From Podocnemis expansa (lineage: Eukaryota > Chordata > Testudines > Podocnemididae): DNA of 64,000 nucleotides. The translations under genes were made by a program, and so were the position numbers. The stretch is taken from NCBI GenBank assembly GCA_007922195.1, contig ML682059.1:17815986-17879985 (forward strand). The letters run 5' to 3'. The notes under the pieces are model-generated. The model was given only the letters and a program-made list of their open reading frames with translations. It did not search any database and was not told the origin of the DNA. This document shows, one piece after another, positions 22,681 to 34,266 of the stretch. Positions within the stretch are counted from its first letter, which is position 1, and the number at the start of each line of letters is the position of its first letter.

Positions 22681-23300
22681 GAGAGGGAATAGGAAGGAAG
22701 AAAGAACAAATGTTTAATTTTCATGTTAGGAGTAACAAGGTTCTATATGTGGACAACTTACCACTTCTGTCTAACACATTTATTGATGATTTGGAAAAGG
22801 GGTGAGTTGTTAGGTGACAAAAATTATAGATGCCCCAAAATTATTTAAGTTTAATCAAGCCCAAAGATAACTATGAGAAAATTCAAGATTAGTCCAAGAG
22901 ATAGCAAATGAAATTCAGTGTTGATAATTGCAAAGTAATTCATGTTAAAAAGAAAATTTTGAACTACTCATACATGTCAATGAATTCAATGACTGCATCA
23001 CCTCGGAAGAAGACCAAAACATACTTGGCACAGGTCAGTGAAGTCTTCTGCTCAGTGTTTAGCAATGGTCAAAAATTAAACAAATTGTTGAATACATAAG
23101 AATGGGATGAATAAAATGGAAAATAATATAATGCCTTAATATGAATCATCAGTATAGCCTTCAGCTAGAACACTTTGTTCAGTCCAATTAGCCAATCAAA
23201 ATAAGAATGTAAAAGAATTAGAGGGCATTCAGAGATGGGGTGTTGATTAGGAGCAGAGAAAGTCAGGAAAAAGAAATGAAGGAGATTTTGTGAATAGTTA
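22681..23300 (+). mobile_element. Ancient LINE (CR1/L3 type), second part
   Basis: This continues the LINE of 20400-20641, with the decayed RT block after the YADD region (GNEIQC.DNCKVIHVKK-like at about 22900-22950) and the C-terminal part near 23150-23250. Many stops. Confidence 0.55.
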
Positions 23301-23410
23301 GTTTATTTTGAAAAGGGGATGAATAAAGTGGGCTAAGCTATTCAACTGGACTACAGAGTAATTTTGGATCACTCTCTCTTTCCTATGCTATGAACATTCC
23401 TAACTATCTT

Positions 23411-24860
23411 TGAGACACCATGGACTTCCTGAGAAATATCCAATCCATTGATGAGCTTCAAGAAAACATCATGCTGACCACTACGGACATAAAAGCTCTT
23501 TACACCAGTATCCCACACAAAGATGGATTACAAGCTATTAGAAGAACAATCCCACATTATGCCACAGTACACCCCATGGCTGAACTTGGTGACTTTTGCA
23601 TACCACCACCATTTCAGATTTGAGGATAATGTATACCTTCAAGGCAGTGGCACTGCTATGAGTACCCACATGGCACCACAATATGCCAACATTTCTATGG
23701 GCAACTTAGAACAAGCCTCATCCCAAAGCACTTCTCCTCTGCTTACACTATATTGATGACATCTTCATCATCCGGACCCACAGTAGGGACGTCCTTGAAA
23801 ATTTCCATAGAGATATCAACAATTTCCAATCCACAATCAAACTTAGCCTGGAACACACCACACAAGAGATCCACTTTCTGGACATTACAGTACAAATTAG
23901 GGATGGACACATAAACACCACCCTATACCATAAACCTACTGATTGGTATAATTATCTATATTCCTCAAGCTTTCATCCAAAATGTACCACATGATACACT
24001 GTATACAGCCAAGCCCAAAGATATAACCGCATTTGTCCCAATCCCTCAGACAGAGACAGACACCTGCAGGATCTCTTTTAAGCACTCTTAAAACTATAGT
24101 ACCCACCTGAAGAAGAAACAGATCGACAGAGCCAGGTGGGTATCCCAAAGTCAGCTACTACAGGAGAAGCCCCAGAATGAAAACAACAGAATGTCACTAG
24201 TCATCACCTACAACCCCCAAGCAATGTTCCCTCTAATTACTCATAGACTGTGTGCACAAACAATTTGTTTGTGTGCGCAAAAACATTTCTTTGTGAGCAC
24301 CAATATTAGCACTATTGAATTTTTTTGTGTGCATTTTATTTTGTCGTGTGTGCAGGTTTCATGACCTGTGTGCGCGCGCACACATGCACAGCTTAGAGGG
24401 AACAGTGCCCTCAAGTCACACTTCTACAACACATCATCAAGGATCTACAGCCTATACTACAAGATGATCCCTCACTCTCTCAAGCCTTGGGAGATAGACC
24501 TCTCCTCACTTACAGACAACCCCCATCCTTAAGCAGATAATCACCAGCAACTACAGACCTAACAACAGAACCATTAAAGCAGGTGCATATCCCTGCAACA
24601 AACCATGTTACCAACTTTGCCCACATATCTGCATAAAAGACACTATTACAGGACCTAATAAACCAGCTACTCCATGAAAGGCTCATTCACCTGCTCCTCC
24701 TCCAATGTCATTTATGCTGTCATGTGCCAGAAATGCCCCTCTGCCTTATATATTGGACAAACAGGACAGTTTCTGCACAAGAGAATAAATGGACACAAAT
24801 CTGATATCAGAAATCACAATATTCAAAAACTGGTAGCTGAGCACTTCATTTGAAAATTTG
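23411..24860 (+). pseudogene. PLE reverse transcriptase and GIY-YIG endonuclease, broken
   Basis: RT motifs appear in successive frames: TTDIKALYTSIPH at about 23485, LVTFAYHHHFRFEDNVYLQ then GTAMSTHMAPQYANI at about 23590-23695, and the catalytic YIDD at 23749-23760 followed by IFIIRTH and LDITVQI.DGHINTTLYHKPTD. After the hAT insertion come RQPPSLKQIIT and PCNKPCYQLCPHIC. The GIY-YIG domain follows at about 24708-24830, VIYAVMCQKCPSALYIGQTG then R.NGHKSDI. RT plus GIY-YIG is diagnostic for Penelope-like elements. At least two frameshifts, several stops and the hAT insertion abolish function. Confidence 0.88.
24222..24407. mobile_element. hAT-type MITE inside the PLE
   Basis: A 186-bp element starts CAATGTTCCCTCTAATTA and ends CAGCTTAGAGGGAACAGTG, a clear inverted repeat. 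Its flanks CCCCCAAG (24214-24221) and CCCTCAAG (24408-24415) match at 7 of 8. The interior is mostly GTGTGC-type alternating sequence, including TGTGTGCGCGCGCACACATG near 24368. Confidence 0.87.
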
Positions 24861-25077
24861 ACTGTGTCTCTTCAGGGTTAAATAAGGACTTTAGGGTTTT
24901 TGTTTGTTTGTTTTTTCATTACAACAGGTGATTTGACCTCATCTTTTTCTGTATGCTGTTCCCCAGTGTTTGAATCTTAACAACTGCTTTAATCTGCTGT
25001 TACAGTGACCTGATCCCATGACTTACATGTCCCTGTATTTATTTTCCTCCCATTCTGTAAGTTCCTCCATCTTCAAA

Positions 25078-25120
25078 GCATCTGATGAAGTGGGATTTTC
25101 TCCTGCGAAAGCTCATGTGC
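25078..25120 (+). ncRNA. Hammerhead-ribozyme-like core in the PLE 3' repeat
   Basis: GCAT, CTGATGA (the canonical heptamer), an extra A, GTGGGA with loop and TCCTGC (two wobble pairs), then GAAA, GCTC, ATGTGC. It lies in sense orientation in the 3' repeat of the PLE that still carries RT and endonuclease sequence, as expected for PLE-borne hammerheads. Confidence 0.5.
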
Positions 25121-25380
25121 TAAATAAATTTGTTAGTCTTTAACTGCACAGAACTTGTTACTTGTTTTGCTGAACTAGACTAACATGGCTACCCATTTGG
25201 AACTTAGTCCCTTTACAGATCTAGTCCCATATTCCTAAAAGTCTGGTGCAGCTATAGAAACCAAATACCAAAGGACTTGGTGGTGTCTTATTTTATTTAT
25301 CCTTATCACCATATTCTCTCTGCCTTTTCCTCACTGTTTTTGCACTCATGAAGAACATGATTTCCCAGAAGAGTGACATT

Positions 25381-25470
25381 ATTTGACCTGAAGAAGAGCT
25401 CTGTTGGCTCAAAAATTTCTCTCACTGACATAAGTTAGTCCAGTAAAAGATGTTACCTCATCTACTTTGA
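25381..25470 (+). mobile_element. Old PLE-like 3' repeat of a second family
   Basis: The sequence ACCTGAAGAAGAGCTCTGTTGG, then CTCAAAAATTTCTCTC, AAGTTAGTCCAGTAAAAGA and TTACCTCATC belongs to an old dispersed amniote repeat that I recognise from memory. Its layout (CTGAAGA, A, GAGCT loop AGCTC, GAAA in less decayed copies) parallels the PLE repeat next to it. This copy has lost the GAAA core. Confidence 0.45.
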
Positions 25471-26590
25471 GTCTCTATGACTTCCCTGAGTCATTTATGT
25501 CAGTGACAGTTTTAATGTCGATATCTTTAAATACTTTTATGGTGATCAAGTAAATCAATAAGCAGTTTTAATTTCCAGCAATCTAAGGTCTGCAAATCCC
25601 TGACAGTTCAGAATCATTCACATTTAGATATAGTAGGGTCTAAATGGAGAAAAGGTAAAAAGAAGAAAAGAAAAGAAACAGAAAATGTACCTTCTGAAGC
25701 ATCTCTTTGGCAAATCAGAAATGTTCTGAGTTTCACAAATGAACTGTGGTGGGCTGTGAATGACCCAGCATACCTGAGGTCAATATTTTACAATGAACTG
25801 CAAGGCTAACCAAAAGTATTAGTTCATATGCAAGAAATGCAGAAACAAAAGAAAAATGCTGCCTGAAAAAGACAAAAGACGTAAAAGAAAATGCTAGTTC
25901 TATCCTCATGCTAGGGGGTTAGGAGACTTCACATGAGGTACCATAGAGAGGCACAGAAAGTAACAGGAGCCATCAGCAGCAGACAACTTCTAGGGCTAGC
26001 ACCTGGATAACTCTGCCATCTTGTTTTCCAGAATCCCAGCTTTCATTTAAAAAAAAAGTAAGTTTCTAGTCCTTGTGGCTGTGAACAAAAGCCTTCAAAC
26101 CCTGACATTTCATTGCTACAGGGGCATCTACCTCTGAGTTTTCAGAGAACTTGGAATAATAGTTCTAAGTGGTGTGAATTTCCTCATTCCCATCATTTAT
26201 TTTGGTATCTAATGATTATCTTTGAACTGCATTGTTAACTACATTATGTAGCTGCTTGACACAGGTTTGAAAAGTGATGAACAACCATTTTATGAAAAGC
26301 TGTATAATCTACCAATAAGGAGGCATCTCATTTTGGCACTTAGGATAGTACCAGCACTATTGGTTCCCAGTCTCACCCCTTAAAGCCTGTTGTGGGGAGA
26401 AACAAAGAACTGGAGAACATAGGAGCCCCACTGATAGGGACCAAATCCCTCAGAGTCCAGCAGGACATTCAAACCCAGACCTGTTAGCCAAGATGGTTGC
26501 CTTCCAGAGCATTAGAAGTCAGATTTACTAAGGAGAGAGGGGAAGATTCTGATAACTGATGCTCCTCCTCTAATGGAAGCTCTATATGTA
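25471..26590. other. Unassigned stretch
   Basis: No recognisable element. Short purine-rich runs near 25650-25680. Confidence 0.45.
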
Positions 26591-26593
26591 GGA

Positions 26594-27010
26594 GGTATGT
26601 CCACATGGACATTTAAATCAAAGTAACACTAGTTATTTTAATTTAAAAATGTTTATATCCACACAATGTTTCCTTATTTTTCAGTAAGGAAAATCATTTT
26701 GAGATCAAAATGACGGTTATCTCGAAACTGTGGTTTCAAAATAATCCTGGGGGGCTCTGTTATATCGATATGCCCTATATATTGATATAACAGTTGACCT
26801 TCCTCCCAGGGTGCATGGCACCCTGGAAGGAAGTCCTATCCCCCTCAGCACCCTGGCCAGAAAGGGAGGAGAGGTGCAAGAGGGTGCAGGGGAGCCCACC
26901 CCCACCTCCAGCTGGCTTGGCGGCATGGGCAGAGACGCCAGCGCACCTGGCTTTCCAGCAGTGTGTCAGGGAGCCGGCGCTCTCAGTATGTTCTGTGTCT
27001 TTCTTTAGAG
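26594..27010. mobile_element. Harbinger MITE E, 3' truncated
   Basis: The left end GGTATGTCCACATGGACA and the following ACACTAGTTATTTTAATTTA, the CACAATGTTTCCTTATTTT block and GTTATATCGATATG are collinear with elements G and L. The hairpin CCAGGGTGCATGGCACCCTGG (26807-26827) marks the start of the GC-rich core, as in its relatives. No matching right end is found, so the right border is approximate. Confidence 0.72.
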
Positions 27011-27474
27011 AGAGCCAGATTAAAGACCCAAGACTCTAAACAAGGGCATTATGGGAATCTCTCCTCATGGCCATCCTTACTCACCAATATAACACCATAA
27101 TATTAATAATTACTTGACCCTAATCATGCAAAACCCTACACATCTATTTGTCTTTACATAATCTGAGTAAGGATGTGCACAAGTTTTTGCAGGATTGGGC
27201 CTTAAATAATCAGATATTGTAACTTTAATATGCAGTGCAGCATTTGTTAATGGAATATACTGGATACTTCTATGTTTTGCTAGAAGTACTAGAGTGTTCT
27301 AGTCCTCTACAAGGATATATCAATTTCTTTTTTTTTTTCCAAACTCAACAAGTTTCAGTTTTATTTTATTTTAGTAGCTTTGATACCCAGAAAATATCAT
27401 ATAAATAGCTATAATATATGGCAAACAATCATGAAAACCTGCAAAATGGACATTATATCACATAAATACAGAGT

Positions 27475-27920
27475 GGCTATGCCTACACTGCCAAATTAGT
27501 CCAAACTAAGGAAGCTTAGTCCAGACTAATTTAGCCATTGGTTGCAGCCATTGGTTTGCCTAGTTTGAACTGAGAGACTTATTAGTTCGAACTAGGCAAA
27601 GCTTAGTCTGAACTAATAAGTACCAATGTTAGTTCAGACTTCCACACTTAGTTCAAAGTATGGGCAAGACACAAACTAAGGCTTAATTCAAACTTAAAAA
27701 GTTTGAACTAAGCCATTAGTTCAAACTAGCTGTGTGTTTTCGTTTGAAGTAAAATGTTAGTACAAACTAGAACGAGTGGCTAGTGTGAACTAAAAAGCCA
27801 TGGTTAGTTCACACTAGCCAGAGGTCAGTTCCAACTAACCTTAGAATTCTTTAGTTTGGACTAGCAAGTCTGAACTAAAATTGATTAATAAAAATTAATA
27901 ACTAATATGTAGGCATAGCC
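27475..27920. mobile_element. Harbinger MITE F
   Basis: A 446-bp element starts GGCTATGCCTACACTGCC and ends ATGTAGGCATAGCC. Its flanks AGT and AAT differ by one base. Almost the whole element is a chain of inverted and direct TTAGTTCGAACTAG-type palindromes (27582-27595 is a near-perfect example) with decayed variants every 15-30 bases. Confidence 0.85.
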
Positions 27921-28095
27921 AATTATATAATTGAACAAGGGGTATGGAGAACTTGAGAAGAGTTACATACATAAAAATTGTGTTGTAAAGAAAATGAATG
28001 ATTTCTGAAAGCATATGTTCCTTGATTCAAGATATTGCTGACTAATTCACAGATTTCAGTGCCAAAAGGCATTACTGCTGTGATCACCAAGTATG

Positions 28096-28492
28096 CAGGG
28101 CTGTCTCGATCCATAAGCAAATAAGGCAGTGGCTTGGGGCACCAACGCCTAAGGGGCAGCTGCGGCACTGCATGGGCCAGCTCAGAAGCTGGACCCAGGC
28201 TCTCAGACCTCCCCGAGGCAGCTGCTCTGCCCCTGGGGGTGGAGCAGGCCAGCCCATGGAGCAGGCTCTGCTCTCTCGCCCTGCCTCTGAGCTGGCCCTT
28301 CCCACCCCGAGGGTGGAACAGTCAGCCAAGGGGAGGGACTGGAGATGGGATCCCTCCCAGGGCTGGCCTGCTCCTGCCCTGGGCCAGCTGTTTTCAACCC
28401 TCGGGATGGGGCGAGTTTCCGTGCCCCCCGCCAGGGAGAGGTGCAAAACCAAAAGCCAGCTCGGGGTGCAACCGTCCCTTCAGCTGGCCTTG
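28096..28492. mobile_element. hAT-type GC-rich non-autonomous element
   Basis: A 397-bp element starts CAGGGCTGTCTCGATCC and ends CAGCTGGCCTTG. Flanks CAAGTATG (28088-28095) and CTAGTATG (28493-28500) match at 7 of 8. The inverted repeat is weak, so the call rests mainly on the 8-bp duplication and the CAG ends. Overlapping ORFs on both strands are GC artefacts. Confidence 0.75.
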
Positions 28493-28500
28493 CTAGTATG

Positions 28501-31300
28501 ACCGCATATGCCACAGAGACCACAGAACTATTTATTTGTCTATCAGTAATTCCCCGTGTATAATCCTATTTTGCATTTTATTCTATCATAAAATATGTCT
28601 AGGTGTCCAAGGATTATTCCTGAATTAACAAGCCTTTGATAGTACATAGTGTTTCTCATCTATAGATGAGAGAAGAAGTGTCTTTTTTCCCATACAGATA
28701 GAGAAACTGAAGCTCAAAGAAGTAACTTATGTAATGTGACGTGGAAAGACTGGCACAAAGTTTGAAAGAGAATATAGGACTCCTTACCCTAAGTCTAGTT
28801 TAGGCACAGGACTAGGGAAAACCTAGACCTACAATTAGATGTAAATGGACACCTTGGTACTCACATTTTTCAGTCATCAAAACAAATATGCTCAAACATC
28901 TCATTTAGTATATCCATTCATATCAACAAAACCACAGATTTAAGTTGCTAACCCCAGTCACTCAACGCTAAAGGAGAAAATCAATAGAGAGAGTTTTTAG
29001 ACAGCCATATAGCAAAATATTTTAGTGAATGGCACTCGTCAATAGGCCAGATCCTGAAATCCTTACTCATGTTACTCAGGTGAAACTCCTGAGTAGTCAA
29101 TAGGAATTTTATCTCTTTAGATTTGCCAGGTAAGGTTGCCAATTGTTAGCGACCATGACACCAACCATCAGAGATCAACATGTAACCCATGTGCGTAAAT
29201 GAGGAGTGTCTCTTCAAGAGATCTGTTGAAGTCTGGATTGCTCTCGCTGTGTCAGTGTTGCTGGGCTGATTTAGCTGCCTAGACCCAGAAGTTTCTAGCA
29301 TGTGGTACGTAGCTTTGAGCATGCTCTGCGAGGTTCCTTGTGAGTGCAGCGGTCAGATGCCTGAGACTAAGCAGCCAGGCCATGGCAGTTGCACTGAGAG
29401 GAGCCCCTGTGCTCTGTGCAAAAGGAGAAGCTGAGCCAGGAGCCTACACCAGTCTGTTTTCCCCAACACTGAGGCATTTTGCTTCAGGTTAGTGGCCTTG
29501 TTAACTCTCCAGCAGGGAAGCATGGTGAATAAAAACTATAAGAGACTCATGTGGATTTATTAAATAGCCACATCATGGTATACATCTGTGTAGTAAATTA
29601 TTTTTCTTTCATCATGAGGTTTATAAAGTTAATTTTCCATTTGTAGGCTTTCTCTGAGTTTGGAGTTAGATCAAATACTACCCTTCAAGGATGGGTATAG
29701 GAACCATTATGCAGTGATTAGCCCATTTTTTTTTTATAGGGCAAAGAAGAATGTCAAGGAAAGCAGTGAGAGTATTATTTACTGTTGACTGACCTTTCCA
29801 TAATTGTGTATGCTTTACAAATAAACCACAGGAACATGGGGATAGGGAGGCCCTTTTTCTGCATCCTTACAAAACGAGTTTCTTTATTACGTGAAACAGC
29901 ATTATTGATCAAAGCAAAGGGTAACACCATATGTAAAGGAGAAACAGCTGGCAGTCACCTTTCTGTCACTCTCTCACACACACACTTGTGCACAGACCCC
30001 GCACTTATTAAAAACAGGTCAGATCAGATTCCAGGTTCACACTGCAAAATTAATGACAACCTTGAAATAAAGTAACAGCATGAATTTGAGCCTTGTAATA
30101 CAATGTGATTACTAGCGTTTTTATTAGCTTGGCTTGAGCAGCAGGCAAGGCCGGCTGGTATTTGACACACAAACAGGGATGTTACCAGGTGCTCTGCTCT
30201 AAAGTGTCACATCAAAGTCACAGCCCCGCTGGCTTGGCTTACACCTGAGCCAATTAGCCTAGGAGATCAGAAGAGGTCTGAAAAGAAAATACAAACCTTT
30301 ATTTTTGTGCTGGAGAGAATCACTTGATCCCAAGTAAGATGATACAAGAGAACAATGGTAGCTAAAATATGGAAAAGGAGGAAGAGGGCACAAGGAGGGG
30401 GAGATGGTGAGAGGTTGTGATAAGGAAACTAGCATCAAATAAAAAGCAATGTGAAAAGCAAAAGTGCTTATATGCCGGTCCCTCTCTCAGTGATTTTGTC
30501 AGTCTTTTGTTGGCAACAAAGGAGCTAATTGAAATAAAACCATCTCCAGTCTGTTTGTTGGCACATCAAATATGCTGTAAGATATGCTGATTCTTGCTCC
30601 TCCTGAATTATTGAACATCATGCCTTCCAGAAACAAGGCAGGGAAAAAGAAACCCTCAAAGATACAGTGCTTTCTAAAAAGTGCTCTTTCCAGGATTCTG
30701 CTTGATTTAATTTATTTTAAAGGAAATGTAATATCACACATGTACAAAAATGAAGAATTTAACTACATTTGACCATTAATACACAAAATTCCAAGTAAAG
30801 GATCTGAATGTTCAATCATATTCTAACATGTTTAGAATGGTACAGCCTGTTTTCACAGAGCAACAGCAGCTTTTCAACCGTGTGCCCTGCCTTCTTATTC
30901 TTATGAAAACAATTTTAGAAAATGCAACCTGCAACAAGTTTGCAAAACCAAAAAAGCATAACTTTTAATCAATTTATTTGACAGTGGCATTCCCTTTACA
31001 AAAACATGAAAAGCTACCATTCTCCAAATACTCATGAAGACACAAAGCTGTTTGTGTGGATGTTTTTGAAGAAGAAATCAAAAGTGACATGGTTACAGTG
31101 AATATCTGTTCAGAAATGAAGCAAACATCCCCAAACATTATTTTTCAATGTTCATCTCACTCCAGTTAAATATCCTAAATAACAGCTATTTTACAAATCA
31201 GAAATTGCATAAGTTGTATGTAGAAGTATATACATAGGTAAATGATGAAACATAGATCTTTAGAACATAAGAATTACATGTAAGTAATATTTTCCTGCAA
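28501..31300. other. Unassigned stretch, partly single-copy looking
   Basis: Near 29050-29110 a fragment with AGATCCTGAAATCCTTACTC and CTCCTGAGTAGTCAATAGG resembles an old amniote MITE whose ends read CCAGATCCTG. The rest, including the fairly complex segment at 30080-30320, has no repeat signature that I know. Confidence 0.4.
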
Positions 31301-31318
31301 AGATACCCATCTAAATGG

Positions 31319-31446
31319 AACAAACAAGGAGTCCTGTAGCACTTAAGACTAACAAATTTATTTATTGCATTATTTGTTAGTCTTTAAATGCCACAGGACT
31401 CCTTGTTTGTTTCACTGAACTAAACTAACACAGCTGACCTTTGGAA
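31319..31446 (-). mobile_element. PLE inverted dimer 2, target duplication of 11 bp
   Basis: Two inverted pieces of the PLE 3' end are bounded by CATCTAAATGG (31308-31318) and CATCTACATGG (31447-31457), 10 of 11 identical. On minus, the sense copy runs to the full tail (ACAAATAATG side back to TTAGTTTAGTTCAGTGAAAC and the CAGCTGACC end). The antisense copy stops inside the AACAAACAAGG run. The dimer is shorter than dimer 1 because both copies begin after the hammerhead-like region. Confidence 0.85.
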
Positions 31447-31875
31447 CATCTACATGGATTATCACTCTTAGCCCCAAGTCCTCTATTCTAGCAGATATCT
31501 TTGATATCCACATCTGCAGTGAGTAGTTCCATAGGGGTTTAGTGAGGAAAGAATACTTCTCTGATACTACCCCAGATTCCAGAGGGACAGGGATGTCTCA
31601 TCCATGAGGCTATTGCCAATGCTCTGATGCATGCAGTATGCAGAAGGGAGGATAGATCCACATAAAAGCTGAGTCTTTTGCTCTGGGACACACAACAAAT
31701 CTTCCTAATATGTGCTGGTGCATAGAGATCCTTGATGGAGGATGTCAGCAGGATTCACACCTTCATATTCTTTCCTGAGGACCTTTGAGAGGAACTGAGA
31801 TTGTGTCCCAGGCACAATATAATCCTTTAAGAATTCAGAACAAGGTGAATCAGTCACTAGAGTCTAAGGCTCTCA

Positions 31876-31916
<41 letters not shown>

Positions 31917-31917
31917 G
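31876..31917. repeat. (GT)n(GA)n microsatellite
   Basis: About ten GT units are followed by about ten GA units. Confidence 0.97.
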
Positions 31918-33370
31918 TGAAGTTACTGCCTCTAGGAAAATGAACTTCAGTGTAAATAACTTGAGTCCACTATATTGAATGAGGCAGAAAGAGTTGGTAT
32001 CAGGGCCATTTCATTACTCTTTGATATGATTGATACTTTTTTTTAAGAAAGAGATTGCAAAATTGTAAATGTATGCTCAATTGTATGGAACTGTGAACAT
32101 TTTGTAAATTTCAAAATTATCATTTTAAAGTTTAAAAAGGCAGATTTCTACAAAAGAAATGATCTGTAAAAAAATCAGTGTTCAGAATTTTTGCTTTCTC
32201 ATTTTTTTGCCTTCCCACACCTTTCCCTCCATTTTGTTTTTACAACACTTTTTAAAATCCTTCAGGGAAGTTCAATGGTGGAAAGGAAAGAAGGTGGGAA
32301 AAAAGAAAAATGAAAGGAGGCTGGAAAAAAAGAAAATGCAAAATACGAAAAAGAAAACTTCCCCAAAAAGAAATAAGAAAACCAAAAATAGAAAAATGTG
32401 CAGCTTTCCTGAGGAAAAAAGTGGGAAATTTCAAATAATGATTTTTCCCATAAAACATTTATGTCTGAAAAAAGGTCATTTGAAAAATTTCAACCACATC
32501 TAGAAATGACATCTTCTGTGTCAAGTTTGCACTTCTGTCACTACACTATTGTAGATTGGCTCTCTTTTCTTATGATATCCTTATAACACCCACACCACTG
32601 ATGAACACAAATTCATTAGCTTTCAAAGCAAGTTTCCATGTAGAATGAATGGTAGAACTATATTGTTAAAAATTGATTCTTTAATGATATCATCACAGTA
32701 TTTTACATTAGCGTTTGTTTTATTGTTAGAGGTACATATCTGGATCATTGTGCATGTGGCTAACCCTATTCACAATATCTGGAGTTATACAAGGTAAAAA
32801 CAGAAATACTGAACCAGGAGTAAGAAAAACCTAAATTATTCCAAACAATTCATATGATGGTCTCTGTTTCTATAATATAGTTGAAAGGAGGAGGGGGTAG
32901 TAGCGCGTATCAAATTAGATGTAAATTAAAAATCTCCCAACAAATCACATAATTCTCTTCCATTCCCTGTAATGTTTTTAAATTAAATTAACAGACACAC
33001 TGGTTGTCCTTTAATAAAACTCTGTATTCACCACCATGATATGTGTCGGGATTCTTGTATCAGAGCAAAAATACTGACAAGGGAGGGGTATGCCTTACCA
33101 GTAGGCCTTGGTTCCCTACTACTAAGATAATTGCCCAGGCTGCAGAGATGTTAAATACATAGACAATTTTTACTGAATATAAATAGAAAGATCTCAGTGA
33201 CAGAAACTTTCTTCTGCAGTAACTGTAGTTTTTATTTCAATTCTAATATTCATTTTAAAGACCTGCAAGTTTGGACCCACAAAACAAACAATATGTGTTC
33301 AAGAAAAAAAAATTAGGAACTGTATCCTATATGTATAATCCTTTTATTTTACATGATAACAAAATCACTG
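31918..33370. other. Unassigned AT-rich stretch
   Basis: No recognised element. The A-rich segment at 32280-32400 explains the Lys-rich ORF there. Confidence 0.45.
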
Positions 33371-33380
33371 TTTTTCTTTG

Positions 33381-33560
33381 TTTTTTTTTTTTTTTTTTTT
33401 TTTTTTTTGTTGAATAAGCATTTATTTCTAAGCCATAAAATTCAAACCGGCACAGAAACATCTTGTGGTTGGAGTAAGGTAAAAAATTGAAATTAAACTG
33501 TGATTACCTTGCTATGGCTTTGTTAATCTCTGAGGTTATGAGCTACACAAGGTAACATCA
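33381..33560 (-). pseudogene. Possible 3' end of a processed retrocopy
   Basis: A 28-T tract (33381-33408) is followed by TGAATAAGCATTTATTTCTA. On minus this reads AATAAATGCTTATTC and then poly(A), with AATAAA about 14 bases before the A run, the spacing of a mature mRNA end. No coding sequence is recognised further in, and no target duplication was found by eye. An A-rich tail from simple expansion is the alternative. Confidence 0.3.
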
Positions 33561-34108
33561 AAGTGTACATGAATATCTTTTACCTAAAGGTATGACAATT
33601 TCACAAGTCTATTTTTGACAAAGAAGAAGAAATCCTGAATATTATACTTCAGACAGGTAAAATAAGCAGTTGTACCATATACAATTCACATAAAATGTAT
33701 GGGATATCCAACAAAGAATGCTATTGTAACCAGATACTTATATATTGAACATCCTCTTAATTTTTGAAAGCACTATGTTCTGTTGGAAAAAGGCACCAAG
33801 ATTGCATAACATTTAATCTTTCCTCTGCCGTGTAAGTTAGAGAATATAATTTATTTACTTTGCAATAACATATTATAATAATAATTCCCTGGAAAATGTT
33901 TCTGGGAGCTACACTGATCCATGCTCAGTTCTGAGTACAGGGCTTTGCTACCCCAGAAACCCCAGGGGTATTGTGACTCTGCTTCCCCTTTGCTGTACAG
34001 GAATTTGTTGAAGTTCTTTGCTGGGTGTACACATATACCCCTCTTGTGCTAACTCTGTTCTAATGACGGGCAGGTTAGGGATGCAGCCAGGAATCTCCCC
34101 TTCCTACC
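33561..34108. other. Unassigned stretch
   Basis: No feature recognised. Confidence 0.4.
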
Positions 34109-34236
34109 TGTCAAGGTTGTTTCCCCACTCTAGCACTTGGCATACAGAAGGGGGCCTGCAAAAGGCCTTAACAAACACTAGTCCTAAAGCCTTGTCTTAA
34201 AAATCTCCAGGGCTACTAATTTCCTGGCATCGGAGT

Positions 34237-34266
34237 GTTAGTCTTTAAATTCCACAGGCCTTCTTG
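34237..34266 (+). mobile_element. 30-bp PLE fragment inside the LTR
   Basis: TGTTAGTCTTTAAATTCCAC and the following AGGCCTTCTT are a piece of the PLE 3' repeat in the sense direction. The LTR at 11388 has GGTATCGCTGCC here, so a few LTR bases were replaced by this fragment. Confidence 0.6.

Larger units (their letters stand above)
23390..25203 (+). mobile_element. Penelope-like element with RT, GIY-YIG endonuclease and 3' repeat
   Basis: This retroelement is 5' truncated but otherwise covers the RT, the GIY-YIG endonuclease and the 3' terminal repeat. The 3' region from 25006 (TGACCTGATCCCATGAC) to 25203 is the same repeat found alone or as inverted dimers at 21532, 31319, 37164, 45184 and 50235. 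This shows that those short repeats are PLE 3' ends rather than SINEs. A hAT MITE interrupts the element at 24222-24407. Stops and frameshifts show it is dead. Confidence 0.87.

Noticed and set aside
32159..32503. Lys-rich 114-codon ORF as a small nuclear protein
   Set aside because: It comes from an A-rich low-complexity stretch without a conserved motif.
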